Shown piece after piece: positions 52,761-64,000 of a stretch of 64,000 nt of DNA; positions within the stretch are counted from its first letter, which is position 1; each line of letters begins with the position of its first letter. The position numbers and the translations under genes are program-made. A model generated the notes under the pieces. The model ran no database searches. It saw only the letters and a list, made by a program, of their open reading frames with translations, and had not been told where the DNA came from. The stretch is from Psoroptes ovis (taxonomy: Eukaryota > Arthropoda > Arachnida > Sarcoptiformes > Psoroptidae), in contig PQWQ01000006.1 in the NCBI GenBank assembly GCA_002943765.1, positions 1,798,001 to 1,862,000 on the forward strand, in the 5' to 3' direction.

Positions 52761-54178
52761 TCATTTTTTTCGTAATCTTTGAAAATAGTTTAGCATCAAA
52801 AATAATGCAAACGGCCATGTCAATATGAATATTTTTGTTTGTGGCCGTAATTCACTCATTGGCCATGCATTATTCCCATATTTTTTAGCGGATGCAGATG
52901 TCTGTTGTTGTTGTTGCTGCTGCTGCCGTATGACCTGTTGTTCTAATTTATCCATACGATTGTTGATACGATTCAATGAATTTTGTAGCTGAAATATTGC
53001 CACAGCTAATTGTTCATTCATATCGAACGATAAATTTGATGATTCTATCATTTGATTATTGTTATTATTATTATCATTCATAATTGATGATACAGTTGTT
53101 GATAATAATGATTGATCAATGATCAAAGGACTAGATTGATTATTATTATTGACATTGATACCAAAAATTTGTGGTTGTTGCTGTTGATGTTGTGGTGATA
53201 AGTCAATTGTATCAGCAAATTCATCACCATCGCTATCATATGTGGTGAATGTTTCCTGATGATTCATCATTGCTTTTTTCAAATAATAATCATAATACGA
53301 CAAATTAATCAAACAAAATTCAGTGCATCAATATTTTGTAATGTTTAATAAAAGAGAAAAAAGAAAAATAAATATTAAATTCTTTGTTAAAATATTGAAA
53401 AAAATATTTTATTTAATTAAAATAATCAATCATAATCAACCACAGGTTGGTTATCAGAAAAAAATTAATCTTTGGCAATGAGATTTGTTAAATTGATTTG
53501 GCTTGATCATTTCATGTGTTTGTACATGCATCAAAGATATGGCTGAGGAATAATTCGGTGACAAAAATTTATGGAAAAATAAAAATCAAGACCTACTCGA
53601 TGCTATTTGATTTTCATTCATATTCTCATCATTAATTTTTTGATCAATCGTACTTTTAGCTTCATTATTAGCATGGCCATTAGTGCCACCATTTTCAGTA
53701 ATATCATTTGGTAAAAATTCATAGAATGGTCCAAGTAAATCCAAAAATTCTGATACTTCATGTGTCATCGAAACAGTTTCGATAACCTTTAAATTTAAAG
53801 AGAAAAAAAATTACATTTCACAAATGCATTCTTGAGACATTGTAAAATAAAAGCGAACCTTTTTCAATTCATCAACATATAATTGCATCGCTTCTAATTT
53901 TGACATTTGTCCACATTTAGTCCATGCATCCCATTTGTAACGATTGATAATATCATAGAATGCTGGTTTTTTAGTCATGTTAGGACCTTCGGTTGCTTGT
54001 TTGAAAAACGCATAAAATCTTAGACGCATTTCGTTTGAAGGTTGAAAAAAGCCTTTGGATTCAAGAAAAAGTATTTTGTGAATATTAGAGATTGCAAACA
54101 ATCACAGAAAATATTACCATCTTTAGGCAGAGATTGTATAACTTTGACGGCAGCATCAAATTGTTGTTCAATAGACAT
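52761..54178 (-). CDS. ACBD5-like acyl-CoA-binding, tail-anchored protein
   Basis: In vertebrates ACBD5 binds very-long-chain acyl-CoA at the peroxisome surface and tethers peroxisomes to the ER. Exons in transcript order: 54118-54178, 53859-54052, 53597-53786, 52761-53272 (318 residues). The acyl-CoA-binding domain covers about residues 3-90: FDAAVKVIQSLPKDGFFQPS, FYAFFKQATEGP and RYKWDAWTKCGQMSKLEAM. A disordered linker follows, then an acidic segment TYDSDGDEFADTIDLSP that aligns with the FFAT-like motif of ACBD5, then a coiled coil (NSLNRINNRMDKLEQQV) with poly-Gln, and a C-terminal hydrophobic anchor ending LRKK. The last splice junction (donor gtaggt, acceptor aaaaag at 53273) is the least certain. 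Confidence 0.87.
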
Positions 54179-55814
54179 TTTTAATTAATTATTTATTGTC
54201 AAAGTCAATGATTCGATTTGTGAAAATGGCAAGAAAATTTTATTTCTAAATTTGCAAAAACAAACAAACAAAACAAACATCAAAATGAACAAGAATTTTT
54301 ATATATTTTAGTTTGTAAATGAAATTCCAGTTTTTTCTCTGGATAAATTAATCAGCAAATTGAATGACATATAATGGTTATCACTAGATAAAAATTATCA
54401 ATTGATTAAAAAACTGAGAATTCAAGAAAAAACAAAATCTAAGGACTAATAATGATAACCAGTTTCAAACAAAACATGAACAAGATATTTGGGCAAAAAT
54501 TTTTAAATGATAATTGTCAAATAATAGCCAAACAATACATTTTGGAACAAAATGTTTTGTTGACTACAAGAAAATAATGAAAATAAAAGAGAGACATTTG
54601 AAAGTATTTTTACAATTGAACAAAACACTTACGATGTAAATACAAAACAAAAGAGATGATAATAATTGCGAAAAATAATGTATAACCGAAATTTATGTCA
54701 AATTTTCTTTTTTACTTATTTATTTTTCAATTGAAAAACAATGTTCAAGATTTTTGGATTTGTATACAGAACAAATTCAATCAAATATATTTCAAGTGAA
54801 CCTGCAGTGAAACAAATATGAAAAAAAAATTCATAGAAATGATTGTGAACTAAATTATGCTTTTAAATCATATTTATTGTTGATGATGATGTTGTTTAAA
54901 AACACAATTGAAAACATTCGAAATATTTGAACAAATTTATTTATTCATAAGATGATTGATTGATTTGATTTTTTTGAAAGGATTTTTCATTTAATATTTA
55001 AGGTCAATGCAAATCGTTGAATGATAAAAGTTCAAATTATTGATGATGATAATGGTGGTGGGGGAATTTTTTTTCAATATTCAATTGATTAATTTACCAA
55101 TTTAAATTAATAAAATAAATTCATATTATTGATGAATAAACAGATTATAATGGATGAAATTGAATTGTTACAAAACACATAAGCACAAACATATTGAGTA
55201 TGGGCAAATGTAAATGAATAAAACTTACAATCAACAAAACTTAAACATGAAAATGTTTATAGAAAACAATACAGTATTTTTCTTCTCGATTCGAATCAAT
55301 AGATTTACCATTTTGTTTTTATTCCAATCATAATCTAAAGTGAAGAGAATCGAAAATCTCCATTATTTTTTGCATATATTTTTTAAAATTTTCTTTTTAA
55401 CAAAACGAAAACGACAATAAAACTGGATTCGGTTGAATAGTATTGAAAATTGTTGTCATAATTTAATGATAATAATAGATGGAAAACACCATTTTCTCAT
55501 TGTCAAGCATACCTTTGATCAGAAAAAATGATAATGGGAGAGAATCGACAATTATAGTCAGCTATTGTAGTATTGTTATGAATATTTTGAATAAAAATAA
55601 TTATCATATGGATGGATTGAGCTTTGATCACAATTTAGATTCAGCATCGTCAATATTTCATTTGAGCTGAAAAAAATCATTTTTAAAGTGGATTGACACT
55701 ATTCCCGGATTCGCATAATTAAACGTATTTTTCCGATAATCCGAAAAAAAATCATGGAGCGCGTAATACTGCACCTGTCTTTTTGATTTGAAACGTGTAA
55801 TTCTGAATTTTATC
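54179..55814. other. Gene-free interval between ACBD5 and kanadaptin genes
   Basis: Contains the upstream region of ACBD5 and the 3' side of kanadaptin. The 63-codon frame at 55479-55670 has no conserved features. AT-rich, with no other structure recognised. Confidence 0.45.
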
Positions 55815-57619
55815 TCAATAACCAAATTTATCATTTAAATGTGTTCGACCATCACCAGTTTGAGTATCAAATGGTACCCAATCAATGAAATCATCACTAT
55901 TTTCAATTAATTGATTTTGTGCTTGCTCTTGTTCTTGCTGTTTTTGACGTTGCATCTCCAATTGTTTTTCCCTTTCAATAGATTCAATTATGGAATTTTG
56001 ACGAATTTTACGAATTTCTTTGTAATTTTTCTTCGAGGCATCCGATGATGATGATGTAGTTGGCTGCTCAATCGATGTTACTGGATTATTACTGTCATCA
56101 TTATTATACACAGATGTTTTTTCAGTTTCAGATTCTTTTTTCGACTCGATTTGATTGTTCTCATCGAAAATTTTCGCCGGTTTTTGCGGCATTATCGATG
56201 TTGGTTCGGGCAAATTTTTCTTTATCACAATTTCTACTGGTTTAGCAATTAGTATCAATTTTTCAATGACGCTCTGTTCCTTTTCAAGTTGTTTAATTTG
56301 CATTCTTAAATTTGATTTTTCAATTTTTTCATTCATACTGAGGCCATACTTTCGTTGATTTAATGTATTCATAAATAAATCTAAAGTATCATTATCATCA
56401 GTAATATTAGCAGAAATTTCTGGTGTCACATCTTTTTCGATACCGATCGTTGCTAATCGTACTTTGAGTTTACGTAATTCTTCATTAATTTCTTTCCATT
56501 TTGCGTTTAATGATTCATAATTATCAACTTTTTCACTTGCTTTCATTTTTTTCGTTTTTGATTTGATGGTCTCATCTAAAACATCATCATCATCGTCATA
56601 ATATTCTTTGCGTGCTTTTTCTCCAGCCGAATCTTTACGCTGCCATGTAAACAATAAATTTGCTTGATCTAATAATTTACAACAATTGAAGCAAGCATTT
56701 GTGATTGATTCCTTTTTCTTATTCATCAATTTACTTTCAATAGGTATCCATTGACCATCGATTGGTATTTCGATAATACATTTGAATTTATTATTAATAG
56801 ATTCAGTTTTATAATCAAAATCATAACCTTCACGTTCAAACCATTGTTGAATACACTTGTATGGATTATCGGAATATGCATTTTCATTGGGAGATTGTAA
56901 TGATGATTGACCGTCTTTCATTGCTTCGATGATTGATTTCAAAGCAGCACTATCAGCTGTTTCCTCCTCATCATCATCATTACAATCTGTTAGTGACATT
57001 CCCCATGTACATGCATCAGAATTGTCTTCATTGTCATTAGTTTTTGATTTAGGTTCATGAGAATTGAGAAAATTCGAACTACCATCATTATCATCTTCAT
57101 CATATGAATCATCATTTTTTGAACATAATGTAAATAAACGTGTTGATGCACCGAAACGAAATACATTATTATTCGGTGTTATTTTTATCATTTTGCCTGC
57201 AGAAATATGATTTTTATTACAAAAAGTTCCATGTGTTGATCCACAATCGATTAGATACCAGAAAGATTCTGTATTTGTTCCTGTAATTGAGTGAAAAAAT
57301 AAATAAACATCATTAATCAATTTAGAAGAAGATTCCTGGAAATCAAACCATTTTCATAGTCATTGTCATTTTTTGGTGCCCATAATAATGCTGCATGATA
57401 ACGTGAAACCGATGGATGATCCATTTGTACATCACAATCATGTGCACGTCCGAAAATTAAACAATTTTTTACGATCGAAATATTTGAAATTGTTATACCA
57501 TTTTTCATTTGTTCTAAATAATAAACGCCAGATTTTGGCAATAGTTTTGTCAATGGTGATGGTATTATTGCTTTTGGTTGTAAACAACTATTATCATCAT
57601 TTTTTTCATTATTTTCCAT
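55815..57619 (-). CDS. Kanadaptin (SLC4A1AP) FHA-domain protein
   Basis: Nuclear/cytoplasmic FHA protein first described as binding a kidney anion exchanger and later found associated with splicing complexes; its exact role is unsettled. Exons in transcript order are 57349-57619 and 55815-57280 (578 residues), codon G|GA split. The FHA domain spans both exons with FGRAHDCDVQMDHPSVSRYH and CGSTHGTFCN, giving phosphothreonine-binding Arg, Ser and His residues. Next comes CTWGMS and a dsRNA-binding-like region (PYKCIQQWFEREGYDFDY), then a predicted coiled coil and charged tail. The C terminus DGRTHLNDKFGY is nearly identical to the vertebrate end, which fixes the stop. The upstream region has an E2F-like GGCGCGAAA at 57744-57752. 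Confidence 0.94.
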
Positions 57620-59526
57620 TTTGAAAAAAATTCAATCAAAAATCAAATCCGAAAAATCAACAAAATTTCTTACGCAATCAAATGTTTACGCGTGAAAACA
57701 TTTGACAAAACATGTTTATACTGTAAAAGTTTCATGATTTAGTGGCGCGAAATTTTTATATTTTCAAAAAAAATATCATAAAAATATAGGAAAAAAATGA
57801 CCAAAAAATAAATAAATATTTCATATCATCATATCGAAATATTGAATATTTCAGCATTCAATATTCATATACTATTCATATCTATATTCAACGCATACAT
57901 ATACATTCTCGCGGTGAATAAGGTATACAGAGTTGTGGGAAAAATTTTAGTCTGAAAATTGATGAAATTTTGAAAAATCCTCATAATTCTTTAATTTTTT
58001 TACAAAAATAATTGGAAATTAAATTATTTTTCATCATTAAATCCAAAGAAAATCCACATAAATCTATATACGAATTGCTTAAAAGTAAAAATTGTGCTTT
58101 GAATTCAAATGTGAAAAAACTTGTATATACATTTACGATATAAATTATAATAACAATAACAATAATTCTCCATTGAAAGCGTGTTATCATCGTTGTTTTT
58201 TTTGTTGTTGATTATTTTCATATTCATAAATAAATACCACTACTTTTGCATTCACTATCCATTTTCATACATATTCATATATTTTCATTCTCATCATTTT
58301 GCATTATACGCCCAAATAAAACAATTTATTTTCTTATACTTCAATTCATATATGTGCATATAATAAATACGTATATTGTTGCCATCTTGTGTATTTTTGG
58401 TTGGGTTTTTTTTCTTCTCAAAATAATCAAATCATAGCATTATTCAATACAATTTTGTACAAAAAAATAAATACGTATAAACTAAAAACGAGTGAACAAA
58501 AAAAATATTTGAGCATATCTTTCGTTTATTTTTATTGTTATTTTTGTTACAATAAATAATAGTATGTTCCATATATGCTAATGTATGTATAAATGTGTGC
58601 GTGTATGTTTATATTTATGCCATTTTGGATTTTTGTGTGTCTATAATTTATAATAAAAAAATATTAAAAATAATTCAATTTAAATTTTATATTTGTAACT
58701 TTTTTTTAATTAAAAAATATCAATCTGTAAACATCTTATTTTATTAATATTAAATGTATGTGTTTAATATAATTATGATTATGATAATAATCAATTATAT
58801 TGATTGATTATAATTTGTAAATAAATATTATGAATAATTTTTGAAATCAATTTTGTTTTTTCAATGAAATTGATAAATTTTTTGAAATTATAAACAAATT
58901 TCAAAATATTTATTCTTTGAATGCAGCAATTATTATCGATAAATCATTAATCTCTCAACAAATATATCAAAGTATATTTCGATACATTTAATATCTGCAT
59001 ATATATTTTAGATATGAATATATAATCATATGTAATCATATACATTATTATAATAATTATTATCATTTTTGAAGGAAAAATAACATATATCCATAAACAA
59101 ATATATCTATTAATATATGAAAATTTGTTTATTTTGAAATGTGTGAATGAAAATCAATAATATTAATGATTATTTTCCAAATTTGAATATGATAAAATAT
59201 AATGAATAATATTTAATATTTTTAAATTTAAAATTTAGGTGATTATAAAATTTTTATTAATCCATAATCACTGATATTTTTGCCATGATTTTATATGAAA
59301 ATATATAATTGATCACAACACGAATGCATGAATATTTTATATAATTTATCCGTTTTTCAAATAATATATATAGAATTTATTTTTATAATTTAAATAATTT
59401 TATTTTATTTATAAATTATTTATATAAATGTGCAGTTATATAAATATATCTCTGCTTATATAAATGCATATGTTTAATTATATAAAAATTTAAATTCAAA
59501 GTTAATATTATTATTATAACAGTGTA
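57620..59526. other. AT-rich divergent interval, kanadaptin and zinc-finger genes
   Basis: Head-to-head spacing of 1.9 kb. The part from about 58500 to 59520 is extremely AT-rich with many TATA-type steps and short palindromes. Near the left edge, 57744-57752 reads GGCGCGAAA, an E2F-like site just upstream of kanadaptin. No coding frame was recognised. Confidence 0.5.
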
Positions 59527-61233
59527 ATGGCTGAGATATCAAATAAATTAAATTTTTTAGAATCAGAAAATAAACTATTGATGGATCAACAACATAACTA
59601 TAAAGAATTATGTAAAATATTAACACAAAGACATATAGAAATTTTAAAATATTTATCAAATTTGAAAAATTTAATCGAAAAATTAATACCGACAATAAAA
59701 GATAATAATAATCTATTGCTGACATCGAATTATTATCAAGATAAATCAATTTATGAAGCAAATATATTAAAATATGATAAGCAAATACAATATATAACTG
59801 ATTCAATACAATCATCATATACAAGAATATCTGGTATGAGACCGATTATTTTCTTTTAAAAAATAATTTCAATTGATTTTTGAATCATTTTCCGATTCTA
59901 GATAACGAGGGGAATCAATTTAAAGAACATTTGAAATTATTATCAACATCATTGGTAGATTTATCAATAAAAAATCCAAATGTTCTTCAACACATCGAAA
60001 CAAATATTCATAATCCACAACAACAGCAAGCGCCACAGCAGCAACATACAGTTCTTGTCTATCATGGTGGCGATTATTCAAATTCTCAAGAGATCTTGGC
60101 TCATGATTATTTTAAAAAAGATATTAATGTCAACGAAGTTAAAATGAATGAAGATGGTACACTATATGTTCCGAAAATTGTATTAGAAGATTTAGAATTG
60201 AATGCTAATAATAATAATAACAATAATAATCAAGCATATCCAATATTAGCAAACAATAACACAGTAGCAATCATAACTGCAGCACCACAAGCAGCATCGA
60301 ATATTCTTACAAACAATTCAAATCCAAATACCACAATCAATACGACTAACAGCAATGATAATATTAAAAATATACCGAAATTAGCACTGTGTGAATATTG
60401 TGGAAAATATTTCAACAAACATTATTTAGCATCTCATAAACGAAGCCATACAGGTGCAAGACCATATAAATGTTCCATTTTCGGTTGTAATCGTACATTT
60501 ACGCAGACTAGTTCACGCAATGTGCATGAAAAACGTGTTCATAATGTTCAACATGGTAAATTAGAATTTAAATGTACATATTGCGATGCTAATTTTGATA
60601 ATATGAATGATATGCAAAAACATGCACAACAACATCAAGCTATCCTCAATACAATGGTCACTCAACAACAGCAACAATTTGAACAGATTCATGTGAATTC
60701 TGTGCCTAATCTCAAATTTATTAATCCAAATCCAAACCATAATGTTGTTCAAATAGCCACTACAGCTCCGCCAGTTGCAAAACGAGCAAGAAAATCTGGT
60801 CAAAATGCGGCCACTAATGGGCCAATCAATACATCACAACAATCTAATCACAATGGACACGGCAGACATGTTTGTCCTCATTGCGGTGAGTAGATTGACC
60901 ATTAAAAATCGAACAATAAAAGAATATATCAATTAATCTATTCAAATAGGAAAAGCATTTGCATATAGAGTGGCCATGAAACAGCATATGGCATTACATG
61001 GCCAAAAAAATTATCGTTGTACATATAATGATTGTAATTATGCATCATATTGGAAACATAATCTTGCCTTACATATTAATAGACATCATCAGCCAACATC
61101 CGGATCTTCAACATCATCGACATCATTGCCAACGACAAGATTAGCAACATCATCAACAGTTACAGCTGTTACAGCAACAGCTCCGGCAACCCCATCAACA
61201 GCATCATCAGCGATCAATAATCAAAGAAATTAA
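59527..61233 (+). CDS. C2H2 zinc-finger protein with N-terminal coiled coil
   Basis: Probable DNA-binding transcription factor; I do not recognise the orthologue. Exons 59527-59833, 59902-60885 and 60950-61233 give 524 residues. Residues 1-105 are a charged, heptad-like predicted coiled coil. A Gln/Asn-rich linker follows. Fingers, in order: CEYCGKYF...HKRSH, CSIFGCNRTF (four-residue Cys spacing), CTYCDANF...HAQQH, CPHCGKAFAYRVAMKQHMALH and CTYNDCNYASYWKHNLALH. The last intron falls inside finger four, after CPHCG. The C-terminal 50 residues are Ser/Thr/Ala-rich. Fingers one and two are joined by the standard TGARPYKC linker; a long linker containing a KRARK nuclear-localisation-like cluster separates three from four. 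Confidence 0.88.
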
Positions 61234-61485
61234 AATCGGTAGAATGCTCTAAACTTAATCTTATATAAATAATTATAAAATAATAAAAATGCTTTTATTT
61301 ATGTACATATTAAGATTTTTTTTATCGATAGACATTACGATTCTAATTTAAGAGAATAATATAATTTAATTTTCTATTTACAACGACCTAAATATTTTAT
61401 TTAATTACAATCATTAGTTATACAATCAAATATTTATCTAAAAAACAAAAACTTCAATCATCATCACTTGAATCATTGTAATTAA

Positions 61486-62388
61486 CTATTGATGGTAATT
61501 TTTTGTGTAATTAGACTTTGATGGTTTAATTAAACTATTTAAAGAATTTGTTTGATGTTTCCCTTTGGATTCATCATGCTTAAAATTGGTGAATTTTGAA
61601 TATTTTGATTTAGCACCGAATATTGTTTGATTCATTATTTGTTTGCGTCTCATTAATTTTTGTTGTTCAGGTGTTCGTTTTGACTGTAACTTTAATAATT
61701 TTGCCAATTTTTCATCTTGTTCATTTTTAGATAATAAATTCATTGTTATTGGCAGTGAAGATTTATGTAATAATTCGAGATCATTTTTTGCACGTTTCTT
61801 CAATTCATTGCGATGATTACGAAATTTATCACGTATCGAACAATTAGATGAATAATCATCTTTCCATCTCTCAGATTGTAATTGTTCTAAATTTTCTATT
61901 CTATTCATCGATTCTTTTGCTTTATTTTTATCAATTGTTTCATTTTCCAATTTAAACATTGGATCTGTTTTCAATTTTTTAGATACATCTTTATCGAATT
62001 CAATCTGTTCATTATCATGTGGGTCCCAGCGATTTTCTTGTCGAGTTGCACCATTTAAAATTATATAATCAAAATTTTTGGGGTTATTTTGTATTTCAAA
62101 ATGATTATCACATAAATGACATTTCATACGAAATTTATATAATGGTGTCGTATAATACATTCCAACCTTAGATTTTTGAGCATTATAACGTACACCCATA
62201 CCGATATGATTTTTACATCCATTGCACCAAATATTAAATGGTAATTCAAAACGAATGATCAATATACCTTCATGGATTTTTCTGGCACGTTCACGTAATG
62301 GATGGCTACCGCGAAATTTATTGATTGAACCTTTTGATGGATTCCATTCGGGGGGATAATATTTATTTGTAGCTTTACGTTCAGCCAT
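61486..62388 (-). CDS. CCDC130/YJU2B (CWC16 family) splicing factor
   Basis: Family members are spliceosome-associated; YJU2 acts around the first catalytic step. The single exon encodes 300 residues. The N-terminal 130 residues are highly conserved: MAERKATNKYYPPEWNPSKG, then HPLRERARKIHEGILIIRFE, and the two CxxC zinc-binding pairs in IWCNGCKNHIGMG and MKCHLCDNHFE. It then has GATRQENRWDPHDNEQ and a lysine-rich coiled region. The frame ends NYTKNYHQ. Just after the stop, in another frame, 61454-61499 reads SIVNYNDSSDDD then a stop, which resembles the usual acidic family ending. Either a base is missing in the T6 run at 61499-61504 or a short 3' intron exists, so the last residues of this model are doubtful. 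Confidence 0.93.
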   Translation of the reverse strand: MAERKATNKYYPPEWNPSKGSINKFRGSHPLRERARKIHEGILIIRFELPFNIWCNGCKNHIGMGVRYNAQKSKVGMYYTTPLYKFRMKCHLCDNHFEIQNNPKNFDYIILNGATRQENRWDPHDNEQIEFDKDVSKKLKTDPMFKLENETIDKNKAKESMNRIENLEQLQSERWKDDYSSNCSIRDKFRNHRNELKKRAKNDLELLHKSSLPITMNLLSKNEQDEKLAKLLKLQSKRTPEQQKLMRRKQIMNQTIFGAKSKYSKFTNFKHDESKGKHQTNSLNSLIKPSKSNYTKNYHQ

Positions 62389-63465
62389 TTGTTACTATAG
62401 AATAAAAAATTAAAATTTAATCAAAATCAGAATTTGAAAATCAGAAAAAAAGTAAACAAAATTCTTAAAAACCTATTTCGACATGAATAGACAAAACATA
62501 TTTTTTTGATGTCAACAACCAAAAAAACTTGCATCGTATGAAATTGGCATTTTTTCCTTTTATAAACAAATTACTTCCATCCTAATTATATTCATTGAAA
62601 AATTCCCTCATCTCCCCTATCGGTCCATTGACCGATATTAAATGATGTGACCAAAATATAAGGCCATCACCTTTATCTTTGTCATAAGAGAATTTAAAAT
62701 TTCCCATAAAATCAGACTGAAATTCCCATGAAATCAGATTGATTTTTCAATATAAATTATCCCTTTCATTCTTGTTCAAAGATTTGTAATCTAATCGTAA
62801 TGAAGATCCTTCAAAATGCTCATAATGCCTAGCCAAAATTTCGGGATTGGCCATAATCAGAGCTTGAAGAAGTATGAAGAAAATATCAATCTAGTGAAAA
62901 GTGGTTTAATCAAGAAATTTAATGAATAAATCACTAAGAAAAATAATTGTTACCATGCAAATATATCAATAAGCATGCGCATGTTTATGTTTTTCTTAAT
63001 CACTTAAATATATATGATTTGATGCTGCTGCTGTTGATTTTTATCGTCAAAGAAATATTTCATGATTGCATTTTTTTCTCTGCTCACATATTTCTATGCT
63101 ATTTACAATATTGCTCTTATATATCCATTTATGATGTTTATTTCTATGCTCTCTCTCTTTCTATATCTCTTATCATTATCATATATACACGATACGTTTC
63201 GCTTTACATTTCTTGGACTATAAATTTGTAAACTCAAACATTTCAATGCGTCATTTTTTGTTTTGATTTTCACGAAATTCGTAATGAGTACTATTTGTAA
63301 GTATTTTTACTTGAATTTTTCACCATTTATTAATTTTTAATTTATTAATTTAATAAATTCGATCATTAATTAATGGTACCATTGAAAACTGCATCAATAA
63401 ATATCATTAATTGTATTATTGATCGACAATTATTATTGATTTATTTGCTTCAAACATACAATACA

Positions 63466-63611
63466 ATTTGTTTGTTTGCTTTGTTTATTAGTTAAATTTT
63501 TCTAATCTTAAATGTCTTATGTTTGACCTCGTGTATCAAACACATAGACATAAGCAAACATTTAAAAAATTGTGATAAACATACAAAAAAAAACAAAGCA
63601 AACAAACAAAT
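63466..63611. repeat. 146 bp inverted repeat with nested hairpin
   Basis: The outer arms 63466-63486 (atttgtttgtttgctttgttt) and 63591-63611 are perfect 21 bp inverted copies. A second, inner stem pairs 63512-63526 (atgtcttatgtttga) with 63536-63551 (tcaaacacatagacat) around a nine-base loop. It may be a small MITE or a transcribed hairpin. No clear target-site duplication is seen. Confidence 0.6.
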
Positions 63612-63694
63612 CTTGTAATATTAATCTAATCATACAATATTCAAATGTTCAAATTCTAATTTGATATATTTTTATATTTTTAATCTTATTTCTT

Positions 63695-63718
63695 TCTCTC
63701 TCTCTCTCTCTCTCTCTC
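63695..63718. repeat. (TC)12 microsatellite
   Basis: An uninterrupted TC run of about 24 bases, 38 bp upstream of the possible start codon at 63757. Confidence 0.85.
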
Positions 63719-63756
63719 CCCATAAACCGCTTATACAATCGTCGATGCATATATAA

Positions 63757-64000
63757 ATGCCAAACAAAATAGGTTTTCAAACAATATTAACCGATTCAAA
63801 AACAAGTTCATCTAATTCAAATTCAGACGACGACGATAATATATCAAAGATGCCTGCATTAATGAGTAGTTATAATGATAATCTTCATGATTTAAGGCAA
63901 GTACCTCTATTTGTTATTGTTTCGCTTATTTTGTTCTTGAGGTTTTTTCATGCAAAATTTGAAGTACATCTTGAATTTTCTCATTATTTTCCGGTAAATT
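63757..64000 (+). CDS. Possible 5' coding exon, runs off the window
   Basis: Not recognised. The frame opens MPNKIGFQTIL, then a Ser/Asn stretch and DDDDN acidic run, then MPALMSSYNDNLHDLRQ. It stays open to the window end, but a splice donor (caa|gtacct at about 63901) probably ends the exon after DLRQ, because the codons that follow look like intron. The composition of the first 48 codons resembles the Ser/Asn/Asp-rich N termini of the other genes here. It could also be a chance frame. Confidence 0.35.
   Translation, partial: MPNKIGFQTILTDSKTSSSNSNSDDDDNISKMPALMSSYNDNLHDLRQVPLFVIVSLILFLRFFHAKFEVHLEFSHYFPVN

Larger units (their letters stand above)
62389..63756. other. Gene-free interval upstream of CCDC130 and right-edge gene
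   Basis: No conserved coding frame. It holds a 146 bp inverted repeat at 63466-63611 and a CT microsatellite at 63695-63718. The frame at 62947-63231 is hydrophobic, Ile/Leu-rich low-complexity sequence typical of AT-rich noncoding DNA. Confidence 0.5.

Noticed and set aside
59474..59824. 116-codon hydrophobic frame on the minus strand
   Set aside because: It is the complement of the zinc-finger protein's coiled-coil exon, and its hydrophobic composition follows from that.
62947..63231. 94-codon hydrophobic frame resembling a membrane protein
   Set aside because: Ile/Leu/Tyr-rich translation of AT-rich DNA; no start context, homologue or splice support.

Overview
The window looks like nuclear DNA of a small-genome arthropod. 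It is AT-rich throughout, genes are split by mostly 45-110 bp GT-AG introns, protein tails carry long Asn/Gln/Ser runs, and there are no operons or bacterial signals. Gene content (Sema-5c-type semaphorin, Ras85D-type Ras, Psc-type Polycomb RING protein, one CRMP/dihydropyrimidinase gene) fits an arthropod. Base composition and compactness suggest an acariform mite, but that is an inference and no marker here proves it. All gene models were assembled by hand from reading frames plus splice sites, and the phase was checked across every junction.

Layout. 1-17168 (+): semaphorin-5, whose first visible exon is separated from the rest by an 11.35 kb intron, with no gene found in the first 2.8 kb. 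17941-21418 (+): GAPVD1/RME-6 (RasGAP plus VPS9). 21647-24679 (-): Psc/PCGF Polycomb RING protein, tail-to-tail with GAPVD1. 24680-28881: 4.2 kb without a recognisable gene. 28882-30309 (+): Ras. 31806-35235 (-): a receptor tyrosine phosphatase with an active first and a dead second catalytic domain. 35960-36490 (+): a small DUF167/YggU protein (C15orf40-like). 37344-38666 (+): a large low-complexity exon that ends in a splice donor and may be an alternative first exon of the next gene. 41697-43830 (+): CRMP/dihydropyrimidinase. 44094-44661 (-): ribosomal protein L12. 45649-46784 (+): TRIC (TMEM38) cation channel. 47407-48311 (+): CDV3 homologue. 50585-52080 (+): mitochondrial pyruvate dehydrogenase kinase. 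52761-54178 (-): ACBD5-like acyl-CoA-binding tail-anchored protein. 55815-57619 (-): kanadaptin (FHA protein). 59527-61233 (+): C2H2 zinc-finger protein. 61486-62388 (-): CCDC130/YJU2B splicing factor. 63757-64000: possible start of a further gene, cut by the window edge.

How the genes relate. This is ordinary eukaryotic chromosome, not an island or operon. Several neighbours act in membrane and axon-guidance signalling (semaphorin, CRMP, Ras, a RasGAP-domain protein, receptor phosphatase), but nothing in the sequence shows that they are co-regulated. Strands often alternate, giving close tail-to-tail pairs with 228-263 bp between stop codons and head-to-head pairs with shared upstream regions; the RpL12/TRIC one carries TATCGATA-type sites. 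The points most worth following up are the proposed long CRMP isoform, the retained dihydropyrimidinase zinc ligands in a protein with a CRMP tail, a probable frame problem at the CCDC130 C terminus, an FFAT-like motif in the ACBD5 homologue, a mariner-type MITE, and a 146 bp inverted repeat near the right edge.
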